This document shows, piece after piece, positions 24,929 to 32,906 of a stretch of DNA of 38,063 nucleotides. The position numbers and the translations under genes are program-made. This DNA comes from Streptomyces sp. NRRL S-37 (GTDB lineage Bacteria > Actinomycetota > Actinomycetes > Streptomycetales > Streptomycetaceae). Location: positions 1 through 38,063 of the forward strand of contig NZ_JOIZ01000037.1 of the NCBI RefSeq assembly GCF_000721605.1. Reading direction: 5' to 3'. The number at the start of each line of letters is the position of its first letter. The stretch's first letter is position 1. Below the pieces are notes generated by a model. It did not search any database. It had not been told where the DNA came from and worked only from the letters and a program-made list of their open reading frames with translations.

Positions 24929-25480
24929 TCAGTGGTAGGCGTGGACGACGGCGTGGCCCTTGCCGCGGCCGATCATCCACTTGTTGACCGGCGTGGTGAT
25001 CACGAACGCCACGGCGAAGCCGCCGAGCAGCGCGTACCAGAACAGCCCGTCCGACAGGTGCGCGTCCATCGCGCCCGGTACGAGGGCGATGATCCCGTTG
25101 TCGACCAGCTCCATCACCGCGATGGAGACGGTGTCGGCGGCCAGCGCCACCTTCACCGCGGCCTTCAGGGACACCCCGGCCCGCACTACCGCGAAGAGGG
25201 TGAAGGAGTAGCCGAAGACGAAGGCCAGGGCGATGGCCAGCACCATGGTCGGCGCGTTGCCCCACATCAGCGCGGTGCCGATGGCCATGCCGAGGATCTC
25301 GCCGACGGCGCACCCGGTGAGGCAGTGGAGGGTCGCCCGCATGGCCGTCGCCCACGTGGTGCCGTGCGCCTGACCGTCGTGATGCCCGCCGTGCCCCTCG
25401 TGTTCGCCGTGGCCGCCCGCATGGGCGGCGTGGTCGTGTGAGGTTCCGGAGTGGTGCGTGCTGTGCTCCATGACCTTCAT
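24929..25480 (-). CDS. DUF4396 membrane protein with His-rich N-terminus
   Basis: A 183-residue protein. Residues 1-40 are extremely His-rich (HSTHHSGTSHDHAAHAGGHG, then HEGHGGHH). Four membrane helices follow, with HCLTGCAVGEILGMAIG, FVFGYSFTLFAVV and MELVDNGIIALVPGAM as DUF4396 marks. The family is found with copper-resistance genes and may move or bind metal, but no function is proven. Start ATG at 25480, or the fourth codon, ATG at 25471. A CsoR box lies 51 nt upstream, so expression should respond to copper. Confidence 0.85.
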   Translation of the reverse strand: MKVMEHSTHHSGTSHDHAAHAGGHGEHEGHGGHHDGQAHGTTWATAMRATLHCLTGCAVGEILGMAIGTALMWGNAPTMVLAIALAFVFGYSFTLFAVVRAGVSLKAAVKVALAADTVSIAVMELVDNGIIALVPGAMDAHLSDGLFWYALLGGFAVAFVITTPVNKWMIGRGKGHAVVHAYH

Positions 25481-25530
25481 CCCCGTTCGACGTCCCGCAA
25501 GGCTCCTGACGGCCCCACCACGGAAACCAT

Positions 25531-25547
25531 ATACCCCCTAGGGGTAT
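25531..25547. promoter_or_regulatory. CsoR operator D (DUF4396 gene)
   Basis: ATACC-CCCTAGG-GGTAT, an N7-spaced box identical in form to operators A and B, 6 kb from csoR. It brings the DUF4396 gene into the copper regulon. Confidence 0.85.
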
Positions 25548-25551
25548 CTAG

Positions 25552-26451
25552 CTAGGGATGATCCGAACTCGCTGTCGGGCGCTGGAGGTGCTTCCACGTG
25601 CGCCCGCCGTCGACGGACTCGTAGACGGCATCGGCACTGTCCGCCGCCAACAGACGCTGCGCGGTCACCGCGGTCAGCACCCTGCCCTCCCCGCCCGTAG
25701 GCAAGCGGCCCTGCTCCGTCCACGTCCGCCCGTCGCGACTGGCGACGAGGCGGCCGTCGGCCGTGAGCGCCAGCAGCCTGCCGGGTTCCGGCTCCTCCAC
25801 CGCGACCAGTCCGGGCGCCGACGAGACGGGTCGGAAGGTCCGCGCGCCGTCATCACTGCGGGCCAGGCCCGTGCCGGTGGCTGCCCACACGGTGGCCGCG
25901 CTGCCCGGGTGGGAGGCGAGATCGAGCGCCGCCACCTTCGCGCGCTTGGCCCAGGTGCGGCCCTCATCGGTGCTGGCCCACATCCTCTCGCTCAGGCTGT
26001 CGAATCCGTACAGCGAATCACCGGCCTCTTCCAACGCGTGGAAGTCGGCGTCGCCTTCGGCGGAGACGGTCTGCCAGGTGCGGCCGGCGTCCGTGCTGCG
26101 GATCAGACCCAGATGGGCGGGCCGAGTGCCGGATTCGGCAGGGCCGGGGTGACCGCTGGCCAAGAATGTGGACGGGCCGGTGACGGTGAAGCCCATCGTG
26201 TCCTGATAGCGGTCGGCCACCCGGGTCGCAGTACTGCCCTCCAGGCGGAAGACGCCGTGGTGGCCGGCGGCGTAGACCGTGCCGTCGGCCGGGTCGACGC
26301 CCAGGCCGTGCAGGTGGCCGGTCCCCGGGTCGGGAGCGGCCCCGTCTCCGCCGGTGCCGGTGGTGTCGGTGGCGGAACAGGAGGCGAGGAGCAGGCCGGT
26401 GGCCGCGAGCAGGATCAAGGCACGCGAACGGTGCCGCGGTATGCGAATCAC
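25552..26451 (-). CDS. F510_1955-type BNR/sialidase-like repeat lipoprotein
   Basis: A 299-residue lipoprotein: signal peptide with lipobox LASC (C25), then a beta-propeller with BNR-type repeats (IRSTDAGRTWQTV, WASTDEGRTWAKR, ARSDDGARTFRPV, VASRDGRTWTEQ, YESVDGGRTWKHL). HLHGLGVDPADGTVYAAGHHG at its start is typical of the F510_1955 group. Name notwithstanding, no glycosidase active site is visible. It lies between DUF4396 and DUF305 genes, often linked with copper. ATG at 26451. Confidence 0.85.
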   Translation of the reverse strand: MIRIPRHRSRALILLAATGLLLASCSATDTTGTGGDGAAPDPGTGHLHGLGVDPADGTVYAAGHHGVFRLEGSTATRVADRYQDTMGFTVTGPSTFLASGHPGPAESGTRPAHLGLIRSTDAGRTWQTVSAEGDADFHALEEAGDSLYGFDSLSERMWASTDEGRTWAKRAKVAALDLASHPGSAATVWAATGTGLARSDDGARTFRPVSSAPGLVAVEEPEPGRLLALTADGRLVASRDGRTWTEQGRLPTGGEGRVLTAVTAQRLLAADSADAVYESVDGGRTWKHLQRPTASSDHP

Positions 26452-26496
26452 GGTGTGAGGTCCAGGCGGGGAGAAGGGCGTGAGGGTGGGTGGGCC

Positions 26497-26532
26497 GGTG
26501 CGGGGCGGACGCCTCGGCGTCCGCCCCGCACC
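26497..26532 (-). terminator. Terminator after the DUF305 gene
   Basis: GGTGCGGGGCGGACGC pairs perfectly with GCGTCCGCCCCGCACC around a 4-nt loop, 12 nt beyond the DUF305 stop. Confidence 0.75.
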
Positions 26533-26543
26533 GACTTGAGCGA

Positions 26544-27185
26544 TCAGCCCTTGCCGAGCAGTCCGTTCATCTGCTCGATCTCCGCGCTCTGCGAGCTGAT
26601 GATCTCGCCGGCCATCTTGGTGGCCGGTCCGTAGGTGCCGTCGGCCTGCTCGGTCTTCGCCATGTCGACCGCGCCCTCGTGATGCTTGATCATCATTTCC
26701 AGGAAGGCGGTGTCGAACGCCTTGCCCGAGGAGTTCTCGAGCTCGGTCATCTCCTCGGCCGTCATCATCCCGCCCATGTCATGCATGGAGTGGTCCATGG
26801 CACCCTCGGCGGGCACTTCCTCGCCCCAGGAGGTCAGCCACCCGGAGAGCGTTTTGATCTCCGGGTCCTGGGCCTTCTTGATGTCCGCGGCGAGCTTCTT
26901 CACCTCGGCCGACTGCGCGCGGTCGGGCGCGAGGTCGGCCATTTCGATGGCCTGGCGGTGGTGGGGGATCATCCCCTTCGCGAAGGCGACGTCGGCGGCG
27001 TTGTGCTGCCCCCGCGACGCCGATGCCGACGCCGGGGCGGACGAGGAGGTGGTGGCGTTGTGGCCGTTGTGTCCGGCCGGGCTGTCGCCGTCGCCGTTGC
27101 CGCCGCAGGCGGCCAGGACGAGCGCTGCCGCACCCGCGGCAGCAACGGCGGCGGTACGGCGGACGAGGGAACGCTTGCGGATCAT
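26544..27185 (-). CDS. DUF305 lipoprotein
   Basis: A 213-residue lipoprotein with lipobox LAAC (C27) and a low-complexity Ser/Ala/His linker. The DUF305 four-helix domain has its two HH motifs, GMIPHHRQAIEMA (near residue 71) and EMMIKHHEGAVDMA, plus a Met/His-rich loop (AMDHSMHDMGGMM). These residues suggest copper or silver binding outside the cell. Gene ends with a terminator at 26497-26532. ATG at 27185. Confidence 0.88.
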   Translation of the reverse strand: MIRKRSLVRRTAAVAAAGAAALVLAACGGNGDGDSPAGHNGHNATTSSSAPASASASRGQHNAADVAFAKGMIPHHRQAIEMADLAPDRAQSAEVKKLAADIKKAQDPEIKTLSGWLTSWGEEVPAEGAMDHSMHDMGGMMTAEEMTELENSSGKAFDTAFLEMMIKHHEGAVDMAKTEQADGTYGPATKMAGEIISSQSAEIEQMNGLLGKG

Positions 27186-27305
27186 GGTGGTGCAACTCCT
27201 TGGCGCGCCGTTCGCGGCGCGCGGTGGGAAGAGATGTCAGGGCGTGCGAAAGCACGGCACCCGTCACCGGAAGACACCGGCTACAGGGGTACCGGGCGGG
27301 CCGCT

Positions 27306-27716
27306 CTATATCCGCAGGAGTTGCAGCTCGGAAAGATCGGGTGGGGCCCGGCCGTCATGCGGCGACCCGGAGAACGTCGCAGCGGGCACAGGGGCGGGCG
27401 GCGCGTCCAGCAGGGCGCCGGTCAGAGCGGGCGGCGTGTACGCCGAACCCGTGCCGGCAGCCGCACATGTCCCGTCGGCGTGATCGAGATGGCTCGACCC
27501 GCCACCCGTGTGCGTACATCCCCCGTCCGCGTGCGGAACGCCGTCCGCCGCGGCCATCACCATCTCGTGGTCTGCGCCCTTCTGCGCAGCCGGCGTCGCC
27601 CCGGGGGCGAGGCCGTGCATGCCCAGCACGCCGGCCAGCACCGCCATCACCAGCAGCACGAACAGCCGCCCGGCAGGGCGGCTGCTTGATCGGGGGCTCC
27701 TGGTCACGGCACCCAT
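27306..27716 (-). CDS. DUF6153 family protein (copy 2)
   Basis: A 136-residue protein with one helix (RLFVLLVMAVLAGVLGMHGLAP), an exported part with several His and two Cys (HADGGCTHTGGGSSHLDHAD, GTCAAAG), and the family ending PPDLSELQLLRI. The helix sequence and ending match Streptomyces DUF6153. Function unknown; found near DUF305 proteins. A start at 27716 (MGAVTRSP) is preferred over longer in-frame options, which read through low-complexity sequence. It parallels copy 1 in the sulfur island. Confidence 0.85.
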   Translation of the reverse strand: MGAVTRSPRSSSRPAGRLFVLLVMAVLAGVLGMHGLAPGATPAAQKGADHEMVMAAADGVPHADGGCTHTGGGSSHLDHADGTCAAAGTGSAYTPPALTGALLDAPPAPVPAATFSGSPHDGRAPPDLSELQLLRI

Positions 27717-27987
27717 CGTACGGGCCCCTCGTGGAAGCGCAGGTGTGACGACGCGATCGGGGCTGCCCCACCGACGTCTCCGGGCACGCCACTCGCCCAG
27801 GTGGCGAGGGGACTCACCCGATCCGGTGATCGGCCGCACTCGTATGTGCCCTGAAGCCGAGGCCGCCTTGAGCCGCATATGCGGACGTCCCAGCCGCGCC
27901 CGACCTGGAGAGCGCGTCACCAGGACCTCAGTGTGGCCGGTCGGCATGCAACGACCGAACGCGCACAAGTCGTTACAGTCCGTATTG

Positions 27988-28428
27988 ATGTCTGTCCGGT
28001 CGGTACTGCCGTGCACTCGGCCCGTGGCGCGCACCGCGGCGCCGCTGGTCGTGCTGCTTGCTGTGCTGGTGCACCTGCTGGCCTGCGCGCATGGACCGGC
28101 CACGACCGGGATGGCACGGGCAGAAACAGCTCACAGCGCAGGAGCGTTCCGTGGGCACGCACCGGAACCGGCCGACGCTGAGACCGCTCTGCTGCAGAGC
28201 GCGCCGACGCATGATCACCAGCCGCAGTGCTGTGATCTGGACGAACCCACGGTGCAGCCCTCGCGCGACATTCCCCTCGCCGACGGCCCAGCCCTCCATG
28301 TCCTCCGCGTTGAACACCCCGGCACCCAGCCGTCGGCCCCACGGGCCGACGAGCACCCATCGGCTCGCCGGTCAGGTAGCTCGTCCACGGGGCATACGCG
28401 GTCCCGTCTCGGCGTGTGGCGGACCTGA
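27988..28428 (+). CDS. Small secreted protein, conserved in Streptomyces, function unknown
   Basis: A 146-residue protein (from ATG at 27988) with one signal-type helix (TAAPLVVLLAVLVHLLACAHG), a QCCDLDEPTVQPSRD segment in the middle and a terminal LGVWRT, a combination I recall from Streptomyces small secreted proteins near DUF6153 and DUF305 genes. The start is uncertain: no ribosome site precedes 27988, where the transcript may be leaderless (TACAGT lies just upstream), and other starts at 27946 or a GTG near 28023 are possible. It diverges from DUF6153 copy 2. Confidence 0.6.
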   Translation: MSVRSVLPCTRPVARTAAPLVVLLAVLVHLLACAHGPATTGMARAETAHSAGAFRGHAPEPADAETALLQSAPTHDHQPQCCDLDEPTVQPSRDIPLADGPALHVLRVEHPGTQPSAPRADEHPSARRSGSSSTGHTRSRLGVWRT

Positions 28429-28542
28429 TCGACCAAGTCCCGCGGCCCTTCGCCCGGCTGCGGCCCGCCAGTCGATCACCTCCACCTCCCTCTACACGCG
28501 GCCTGTCGCTGTTCACGGCACCGGCCGCCGGAGAACCACGCC

Positions 28543-29112
28543 ATGAAACACCTGACCTGCACGTCTGTCCTGGCTGCGCCGACGCAGACGCTCCCCGAGG
28601 CCAAGCGCCCGACGCACACTCCCGCCGGCCTGGTCGGCAACACACCCGTCCTCCACATCGGAGCTCCCTTCACCACCCCGGGGCGCGGTTTCTGGGCCAA
28701 GATCGAGGGCCACAACCCGGGCGGCATCAAGGACCGCACCGCACTGCACATGGTGCGAGCCGCCCGCGAGCGCGGACAGCTCCTGCCCGGCGCTCGCATC
28801 GTCGAGTCCTCCTCCGGCACGCTCGGTCTCGGCCTGGCTCTCGCCGGCGCGACCTACGGTCATCCGGTCACCGTCGTCACGCTCTCTGGCAACCGGCTCG
28901 TGGCAACCCACTACGGGCTGTACAACACCGTTTCGGGCCTCGGCAACCTCGTCACCGGAGTCTTGTGGGACTTCGCCGCACGCGCGGACGCCTTCTGGCT
29001 GACGTGGTGTTCCCTGGCCGCGACCGGACTTGCCTGCGCGGCGTCCGTCGCCGCCCTGGAACGTAGCGGGCGCTTGATCGCGCGGACAGAGGCGCCGCTT
29101 GCCCCCGCGTGA
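28543..29112 (+). pseudogene. Chimera: cysteine-synthase N-terminal half joined to an MFS transporter end
   Basis: A 189-residue open frame from ATG 28543 (GGAG nine nucleotides upstream). Residues ~28-113 are the first part of a PLP-dependent cysteine synthase-like enzyme: [20 protein letters not shown] with the PLP Lys K63, and [17 protein letters not shown]. At about residue 114 (near 28882) this turns into the last two helices of an MFS transporter ([36 protein letters not shown]). Neither half could work alone. It is best explained by a deletion that fused two genes in frame. It could still be translated. Confidence 0.75.
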
Positions 29113-29428
29113 CGCGCCGGCACACCCGGGGGGCACCGATGGACTCGGTCACCTCGCGGGGTGTGCGCGCGTCGGGCACCGTGGCTGTAGCACTCGACGC
29201 CGGGTGACTGGGCGCGCCGACTGCCGTTTCCGGGTCTGCGCCTCGTTGCGGCTCGTGCCCTTCGGGACTGCGTATGCCTCCCCGGGGTACCCCCACGCTT
29301 CCGGCACGGGCGGGAACGGAGCGGCAGATGTGTACGACGCGGAGTGCGTGCGGGAGAGCGCCCGCCAACGGACGTCCCGGCGCGAGGGTGACGGGGCGTG
29401 AGACGGGCCTCCCGGGTGGTGGCATCCG
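29113..29428. other. Upstream region of the complex I-like operon
   Basis: About 315 bp between the chimera and nuoA. It should hold the operon promoter. No box of the CsoR or CstR type was found, and no clear -10/-35 pair stands out. Confidence 0.4.
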
Positions 29429-29779
29429 GTGAGCGGCTTCACTGCCGCACTGTCCTTGCTGGGCCTGGCTCTCCTGGCGGTGGCCGGAGCGTACGGAGCG
29501 GCCTGGGCGCTGCGGATCTCCTCCGATCCGCTGCCCGCGCAGCCGTTCGGGTCGGGACTGGAGCCGGCGGAACACGCGGTCAGCCGTTTCCACGTGCGCT
29601 GGTACACGGTGACGATGCTCTTCCTCGCCTTCGACATGGAGATGGTCTTCATGTACCCGTGGACGCTGGTGATCTCCGCGATGGGGCCCAGCGCGGTGAT
29701 CGAGATGTTCGTCTTCCTTGCCGTCCTGCTCACCGGCGTGGTCTACGCATGGCGGGAAGGAGCGCTGCGGTGGGCCTGA
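29429..29779 (+). CDS. nuoA: NuoA-like subunit of a complex I-related membrane arm
   Basis: A 116-residue protein with three membrane helices. RFHVRWYTVTMLFLAFDMEM and VFMYPWTLVI match the NuoA hallmark (RFxVRFY...FDxExxFxYPW), including acidic residues in helix 2. In the loop where NuoA usually has YECGFEP, a Cys near the quinone site, this reads FGSGLEP, so the Cys is lost. GTG at 29429 is the start. It overlaps the next gene by 10 nt and opens the operon. Confidence 0.88.
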   Translation: MSGFTAALSLLGLALLAVAGAYGAAWALRISSDPLPAQPFGSGLEPAEHAVSRFHVRWYTVTMLFLAFDMEMVFMYPWTLVISAMGPSAVIEMFVFLAVLLTGVVYAWREGALRWA

Positions 29780-31098
29780 CCGCCGTACTGACCCGCGCGG
29801 CGGCCCGGCGGCCACGCGTCCTGCTGGTGACGATGCCGGGCGGCACGCCGGTGCGGCTGGCCGCCGAGGAACAACTGCGGTGGCGAGACTGGCCGTCGGC
29901 GTCGACCCCGGCTGGAGCCGACTTGATGCTGGTGGCAGGTCCGGACTGCTCCCGGCTCGGCCCGGCGCTGGACAGGCTGTGGCAGGACATGCCCCGGCCA
30001 TGTGTGCGCGTGCGGGCGGTGACGGCGGACGAAGTGGCGCCGGTTCTCGACGCTGGTCGCACCCGGCTCGGTGCACCGGGCGGAGAGCCCGGCGAGACCG
30101 ACCGCGGCGTGGGGATGAACGGGCACGGATCCGCTGAGCCCGGGTCAGCGGGAGGGCCGGACGGAGAACCCGCGCGGGCCCATCGGGAGGAGCACACAGA
30201 GGGAGAGCACGACGTTCGCGGCGTCACGGGTGACGAGGAAGGCGAGCACGACCACGCCGGTCATCCCGATCACGGACACCCCGGTCACGGTCATGGCGAC
30301 ATGGAGATGCCGGGCGGACTGGCCATGGCCGAGCCGGGGGAGGACCGCGACGGTCTGACGCTGGACCGCCTGCACGTGGCATTGGGCCCGTTTCTGGCCG
30401 ACTGGCCCGCCGGGCTGACCCTCCGTGTGATGCTTCAGGGCGACGTCATCCAACGGGCCGACCTCGACGAGCCGGCGGTCGGCAGGCCGGGCGACCCCTT
30501 CTGGAGCCGGCCGTGGATCCGAGCCGCCACGGGTGAGCCGGTGGGCCTGGGGGAGGCCGCCCGGCTGCGCGCGGCGGCGCACCTGGACAGTCTGGGCCGA
30601 CTGCTGTCGGTGGCGGGCTGGCCCGCCGAGGCGGTGACGGCCCGGCGACTGCGCGACGATCTGCTGGACGGGGCGCCCGCCTCCGCGGTCCTGCCACGCG
30701 TGGAGCGCTTCGCCCGGCGGGTCGGTCGGTCACGGACCCTGTACTGGCTGACGCGAGGCATCGGTCCGCTCAGCGCGGCCGACGCCCGAGCCGCCGACGT
30801 CACCGGTCCCGCCGTACGGGCGGCAGGCGGAGACGTACCGGCCCGCTACCGGCAGTGGCTCGCCGATGTCGTGGTCGACGTACGGCGGATGAACGCAACT
30901 GCCCGCCTCGATCCGGTGGCGCAGGAGAGCCCGCGCGGACGGTGGGACGCCGAACACCCGCCGTCGGCCGCCCTGGCGACGCTGCTTCCCCACCTGCTGG
31001 TGGGAGCCGAGTTGGGCGCGGCCCGTCTCGTCGTCGCCAGCCTCGACCCGGACCCGGACGAATTGGCCGTCGGCCGGCTGGAGGCGGCCGGTGGCTGA
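29770..31098 (+). CDS. NuoB/NuoD-like fusion protein lacking redox Cys motifs, His-rich linker
   Basis: A 442-residue soluble protein. Residues ~15-100 look like NuoB: GADLMLVAG, then LGPALDRLWQDMPRP, matching NuoB's ADLMIVSGT...RLYDQMPEP. The four N2-cluster Cys are absent; only C60 and C78 occur, in other places. Residues ~105-185 are a linker with seven His between 160 and 175 (EHDHAGHPDHGHPGHGHGD). Residues ~195-442 look like NuoD or a hydrogenase large subunit: LHVALGPF, LTRGIGPLSAADA, VTGPAVRAAGGD. No metal-binding CxxC is present. Start is GTG at 29770 after AAGGAG (29757-29762); ATG at 29749 is possible. NuoH follows with an 8-nt overlap. Role unknown; it may cap the membrane arm. Confidence 0.7.
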   Translation: MGLTAVLTRAAARRPRVLLVTMPGGTPVRLAAEEQLRWRDWPSASTPAGADLMLVAGPDCSRLGPALDRLWQDMPRPCVRVRAVTADEVAPVLDAGRTRLGAPGGEPGETDRGVGMNGHGSAEPGSAGGPDGEPARAHREEHTEGEHDVRGVTGDEEGEHDHAGHPDHGHPGHGHGDMEMPGGLAMAEPGEDRDGLTLDRLHVALGPFLADWPAGLTLRVMLQGDVIQRADLDEPAVGRPGDPFWSRPWIRAATGEPVGLGEAARLRAAAHLDSLGRLLSVAGWPAEAVTARRLRDDLLDGAPASAVLPRVERFARRVGRSRTLYWLTRGIGPLSAADARAADVTGPAVRAAGGDVPARYRQWLADVVVDVRRMNATARLDPVAQESPRGRWDAEHPPSAALATLLPHLLVGAELGAARLVVASLDPDPDELAVGRLEAAGG

Positions 31099-32020
31099 GA
31101 CGGGGACGTGGTGGGCGCTGCTGGTCGCTCCGGCGATGCTGCTCGGCTTCGCGGTGGCAGCAGTGTCAGCCGACGCGGTACTGGACGCCCGGAACGCCGG
31201 CCGCCCGATCACCGTCAGCACCGTCGTTCGGCCGCTTCTCGCCGTACCGCGTGCGGTGTTGGCGCAGCCCCGGCGGTTGCCGGCGTCGGACCGGTTGCTG
31301 TGGCGGGCGGGCGTGATCACCGTGCCAGTGGCCGCGGTGCTGTCCACGCTGGTCATCCCCTTCGGTGACCACGTTGTCGCCGACCTGTCGGTCGGAGTGG
31401 TGTGGTTCAACGCCATGGAGGTGCTGACCTGGGCCGGGCTGTGGCTGGCCGGCTGGGGCCCGAACGCCGCGTTCTCCTTGGTCGGCGGCTACCGCTTTCT
31501 CGCCCAGGGCCTGGCCTACGAGCTGCCGCTGATGTTCGCGCTGATCTCGGCGGCCACGGGCGCCCAGTCCCTGCGGGTGACCGACATCGCCGGCGCCCAG
31601 CACGGCCTGTGGTACGCGGTGTGGATGCCGTTCGCCTTCCTCGTCTACCTGGCGGGCGTACTGGCCTTCAGCTTTCTGGGCCCGTTCGCGTATCCGGCCG
31701 GACGCGATGTCGCCGAGGGCGTACTGGGGGAGACGAGCGGGGTGGACCGGCTGCTGCTGGAGGCCGGACGGTGGCTGTGGCTGGCGGCGGGGGCGGCGAT
31801 GGCGGTGCCGCTGTTCCTGGGCGGTGGCGCCGGGCCGGGGCTGCCGCCATGGGCGTGGTCACTGGTCAAGACGCTGCTCGTACTGGCGGTGCTGATCTGG
31901 CTGCTGCGGCGGCTGCCCACGGTCCGCGCCGACCGGTACGTGGAACTGGCCTGGGTGGTGCTCCTCCCCCTGTCCGTCCTTCAGACCCTGGTCCCGGCCT
32001 TGGCCGATCTCAGCCTCTAG
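31091..32020 (+). CDS. nuoH: NuoH-like subunit with degenerate quinone-site loops
   Basis: A 309-residue protein with about eight membrane helices. AGWGPNAAFSLVGGYRFLAQ followed by LAYELPLMFALIS aligns with the NuoH core (SNNKYSLLGGLRAAAQ...SYE). Two loops that form the quinone cavity and E-channel are changed: the GPNRVGPxG segment is QPRRLPASDRLLW, and the RxPFDLxEAExELVxGxxxEYSG segment is YPAGRDVAEGVLGETSGVDR. True complex I activity is therefore unlikely. GTG start at 31091 overlaps the upstream stop. NuoJ follows after 14 nt. Confidence 0.82.
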   Translation: MAETGTWWALLVAPAMLLGFAVAAVSADAVLDARNAGRPITVSTVVRPLLAVPRAVLAQPRRLPASDRLLWRAGVITVPVAAVLSTLVIPFGDHVVADLSVGVVWFNAMEVLTWAGLWLAGWGPNAAFSLVGGYRFLAQGLAYELPLMFALISAATGAQSLRVTDIAGAQHGLWYAVWMPFAFLVYLAGVLAFSFLGPFAYPAGRDVAEGVLGETSGVDRLLLEAGRWLWLAAGAAMAVPLFLGGGAGPGLPPWAWSLVKTLLVLAVLIWLLRRLPTVRADRYVELAWVVLLPLSVLQTLVPALADLSL

Positions 32021-32034
32021 GAAAGGAGCGCGGC

Positions 32035-32604
32035 ATGGACACGACGGGCATGGTGCTGCTGTGGGTACTGGGCGTGCTCGCCCTCGTCGGCGGGGTCCTG
32101 GTGTTCACCCTGAATTCCATGGCCCGGGTCACCTTCGCACTCCTGGGCTCCCTGGTGTGCGTCGGCGGGGTCGTGACCGTGCTGCGGCTGCCGTATCTCG
32201 GCGTGGTGATCGTGCTGATGATGGTCATGGAGATGGTGATCATGGCGGTGTTCATGATCGCGTACATGATGAACCCGGCCGGTCTGATGCCGATGTCGAT
32301 GCTCCACAACAAACGCGGCTCACTGGTCGTCAGCGGTCTCGTGTTCGCCGCTCTGGTCGCCGGGATCTTCCTGGTTCCGTGGCCCGATCGCACGGGAGGG
32401 CGGCCCAGGGACACCACGTTCCAGGTCGGCATGTCGTTGATGGGCGACCAGATGCTCACCATGGTCACTCTTGGATTCGTTCTCCTGGCCACCATGGTGG
32501 GCGCCACCGTCCTCGCCACCCACCGCGGACGGTACGACCGCTTCGGCGACGACCTCGACCAGCGGCCCGCGAACGACCCGGCCGGCGGGGGAGTGGGCCG
32601 ATGA
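32035..32604 (+). CDS. nuoJ: NuoJ-like subunit
   Basis: A 189-residue protein with five membrane helices. It starts MDTTGMVLLWVLGVLALVGG, and helices 2-3 hold LGSLVCVGGVVTVLRLPYLG then an unusually Met-rich helix (VVIVLMMVMEMVIMAVFMIA), where NuoJ normally has YVGAIMVLFLFVVM. The Glu inside this helix is uncommon. A soluble tail ends the protein. GAAAGGAG precedes the ATG at 32035. The stop overlaps nuoK (ATGA). Confidence 0.82.
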   Translation: MDTTGMVLLWVLGVLALVGGVLVFTLNSMARVTFALLGSLVCVGGVVTVLRLPYLGVVIVLMMVMEMVIMAVFMIAYMMNPAGLMPMSMLHNKRGSLVVSGLVFAALVAGIFLVPWPDRTGGRPRDTTFQVGMSLMGDQMLTMVTLGFVLLATMVGATVLATHRGRYDRFGDDLDQRPANDPAGGGVGR

Positions 32605-32906
32605 CGTTCGAACTCCTCCTGGTCCTCGCCGCCGGCCTGTTCTCCACCGGCCTGTACGGTGCCCTCTCTCAGCAGTCCATCGTGATGATCATGATGGGCG
32701 TCGAGCTGATGATCGGCGGGGTCATCGTCGCCGCCGCCGACTTCTGGTACTTCCTCGCTCCCGCTGCCGGCAGTGGCCAGGTGGTGATCGTGGCGGCTGT
32801 GGTGGCGATGGCCGTGGAGATGGCCATGGGCTTCGCCGTCACCACCGCGATCTACCGCGCCCGGCAGGTCGACATGACCGACATGGCCGAGGACCTGAAG
32901 GGATGA
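32601..32906 (+). CDS. nuoK: NuoK-like subunit
   Basis: A 101-residue protein with three membrane helices, the normal NuoK length. Both buried Glu known to be needed for proton transfer in NuoK are kept: E35 (MMGVELMIGG) and E73 (VAMAVEMAMG). Met is enriched in the helices. Overlaps both neighbours by ATGA (32601 and 32903). Confidence 0.88.
   Translation: MTFELLLVLAAGLFSTGLYGALSQQSIVMIMMGVELMIGGVIVAAADFWYFLAPAAGSGQVVIVAAVVAMAVEMAMGFAVTTAIYRARQVDMTDMAEDLKG

Noticed and set aside
27844..27854. ATGTGCCCTGA resembling the repeat-associated unit
   Set aside because: It is a single copy without the hairpin, the coding tail or a nearby integrase, so chance is likely.
29398..29769. Upstream in-frame extension of the B/D-like gene from 29398
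   Set aside because: It overlaps all of nuoA in another frame, whereas GTG 29770 has AAGGAG at proper distance.
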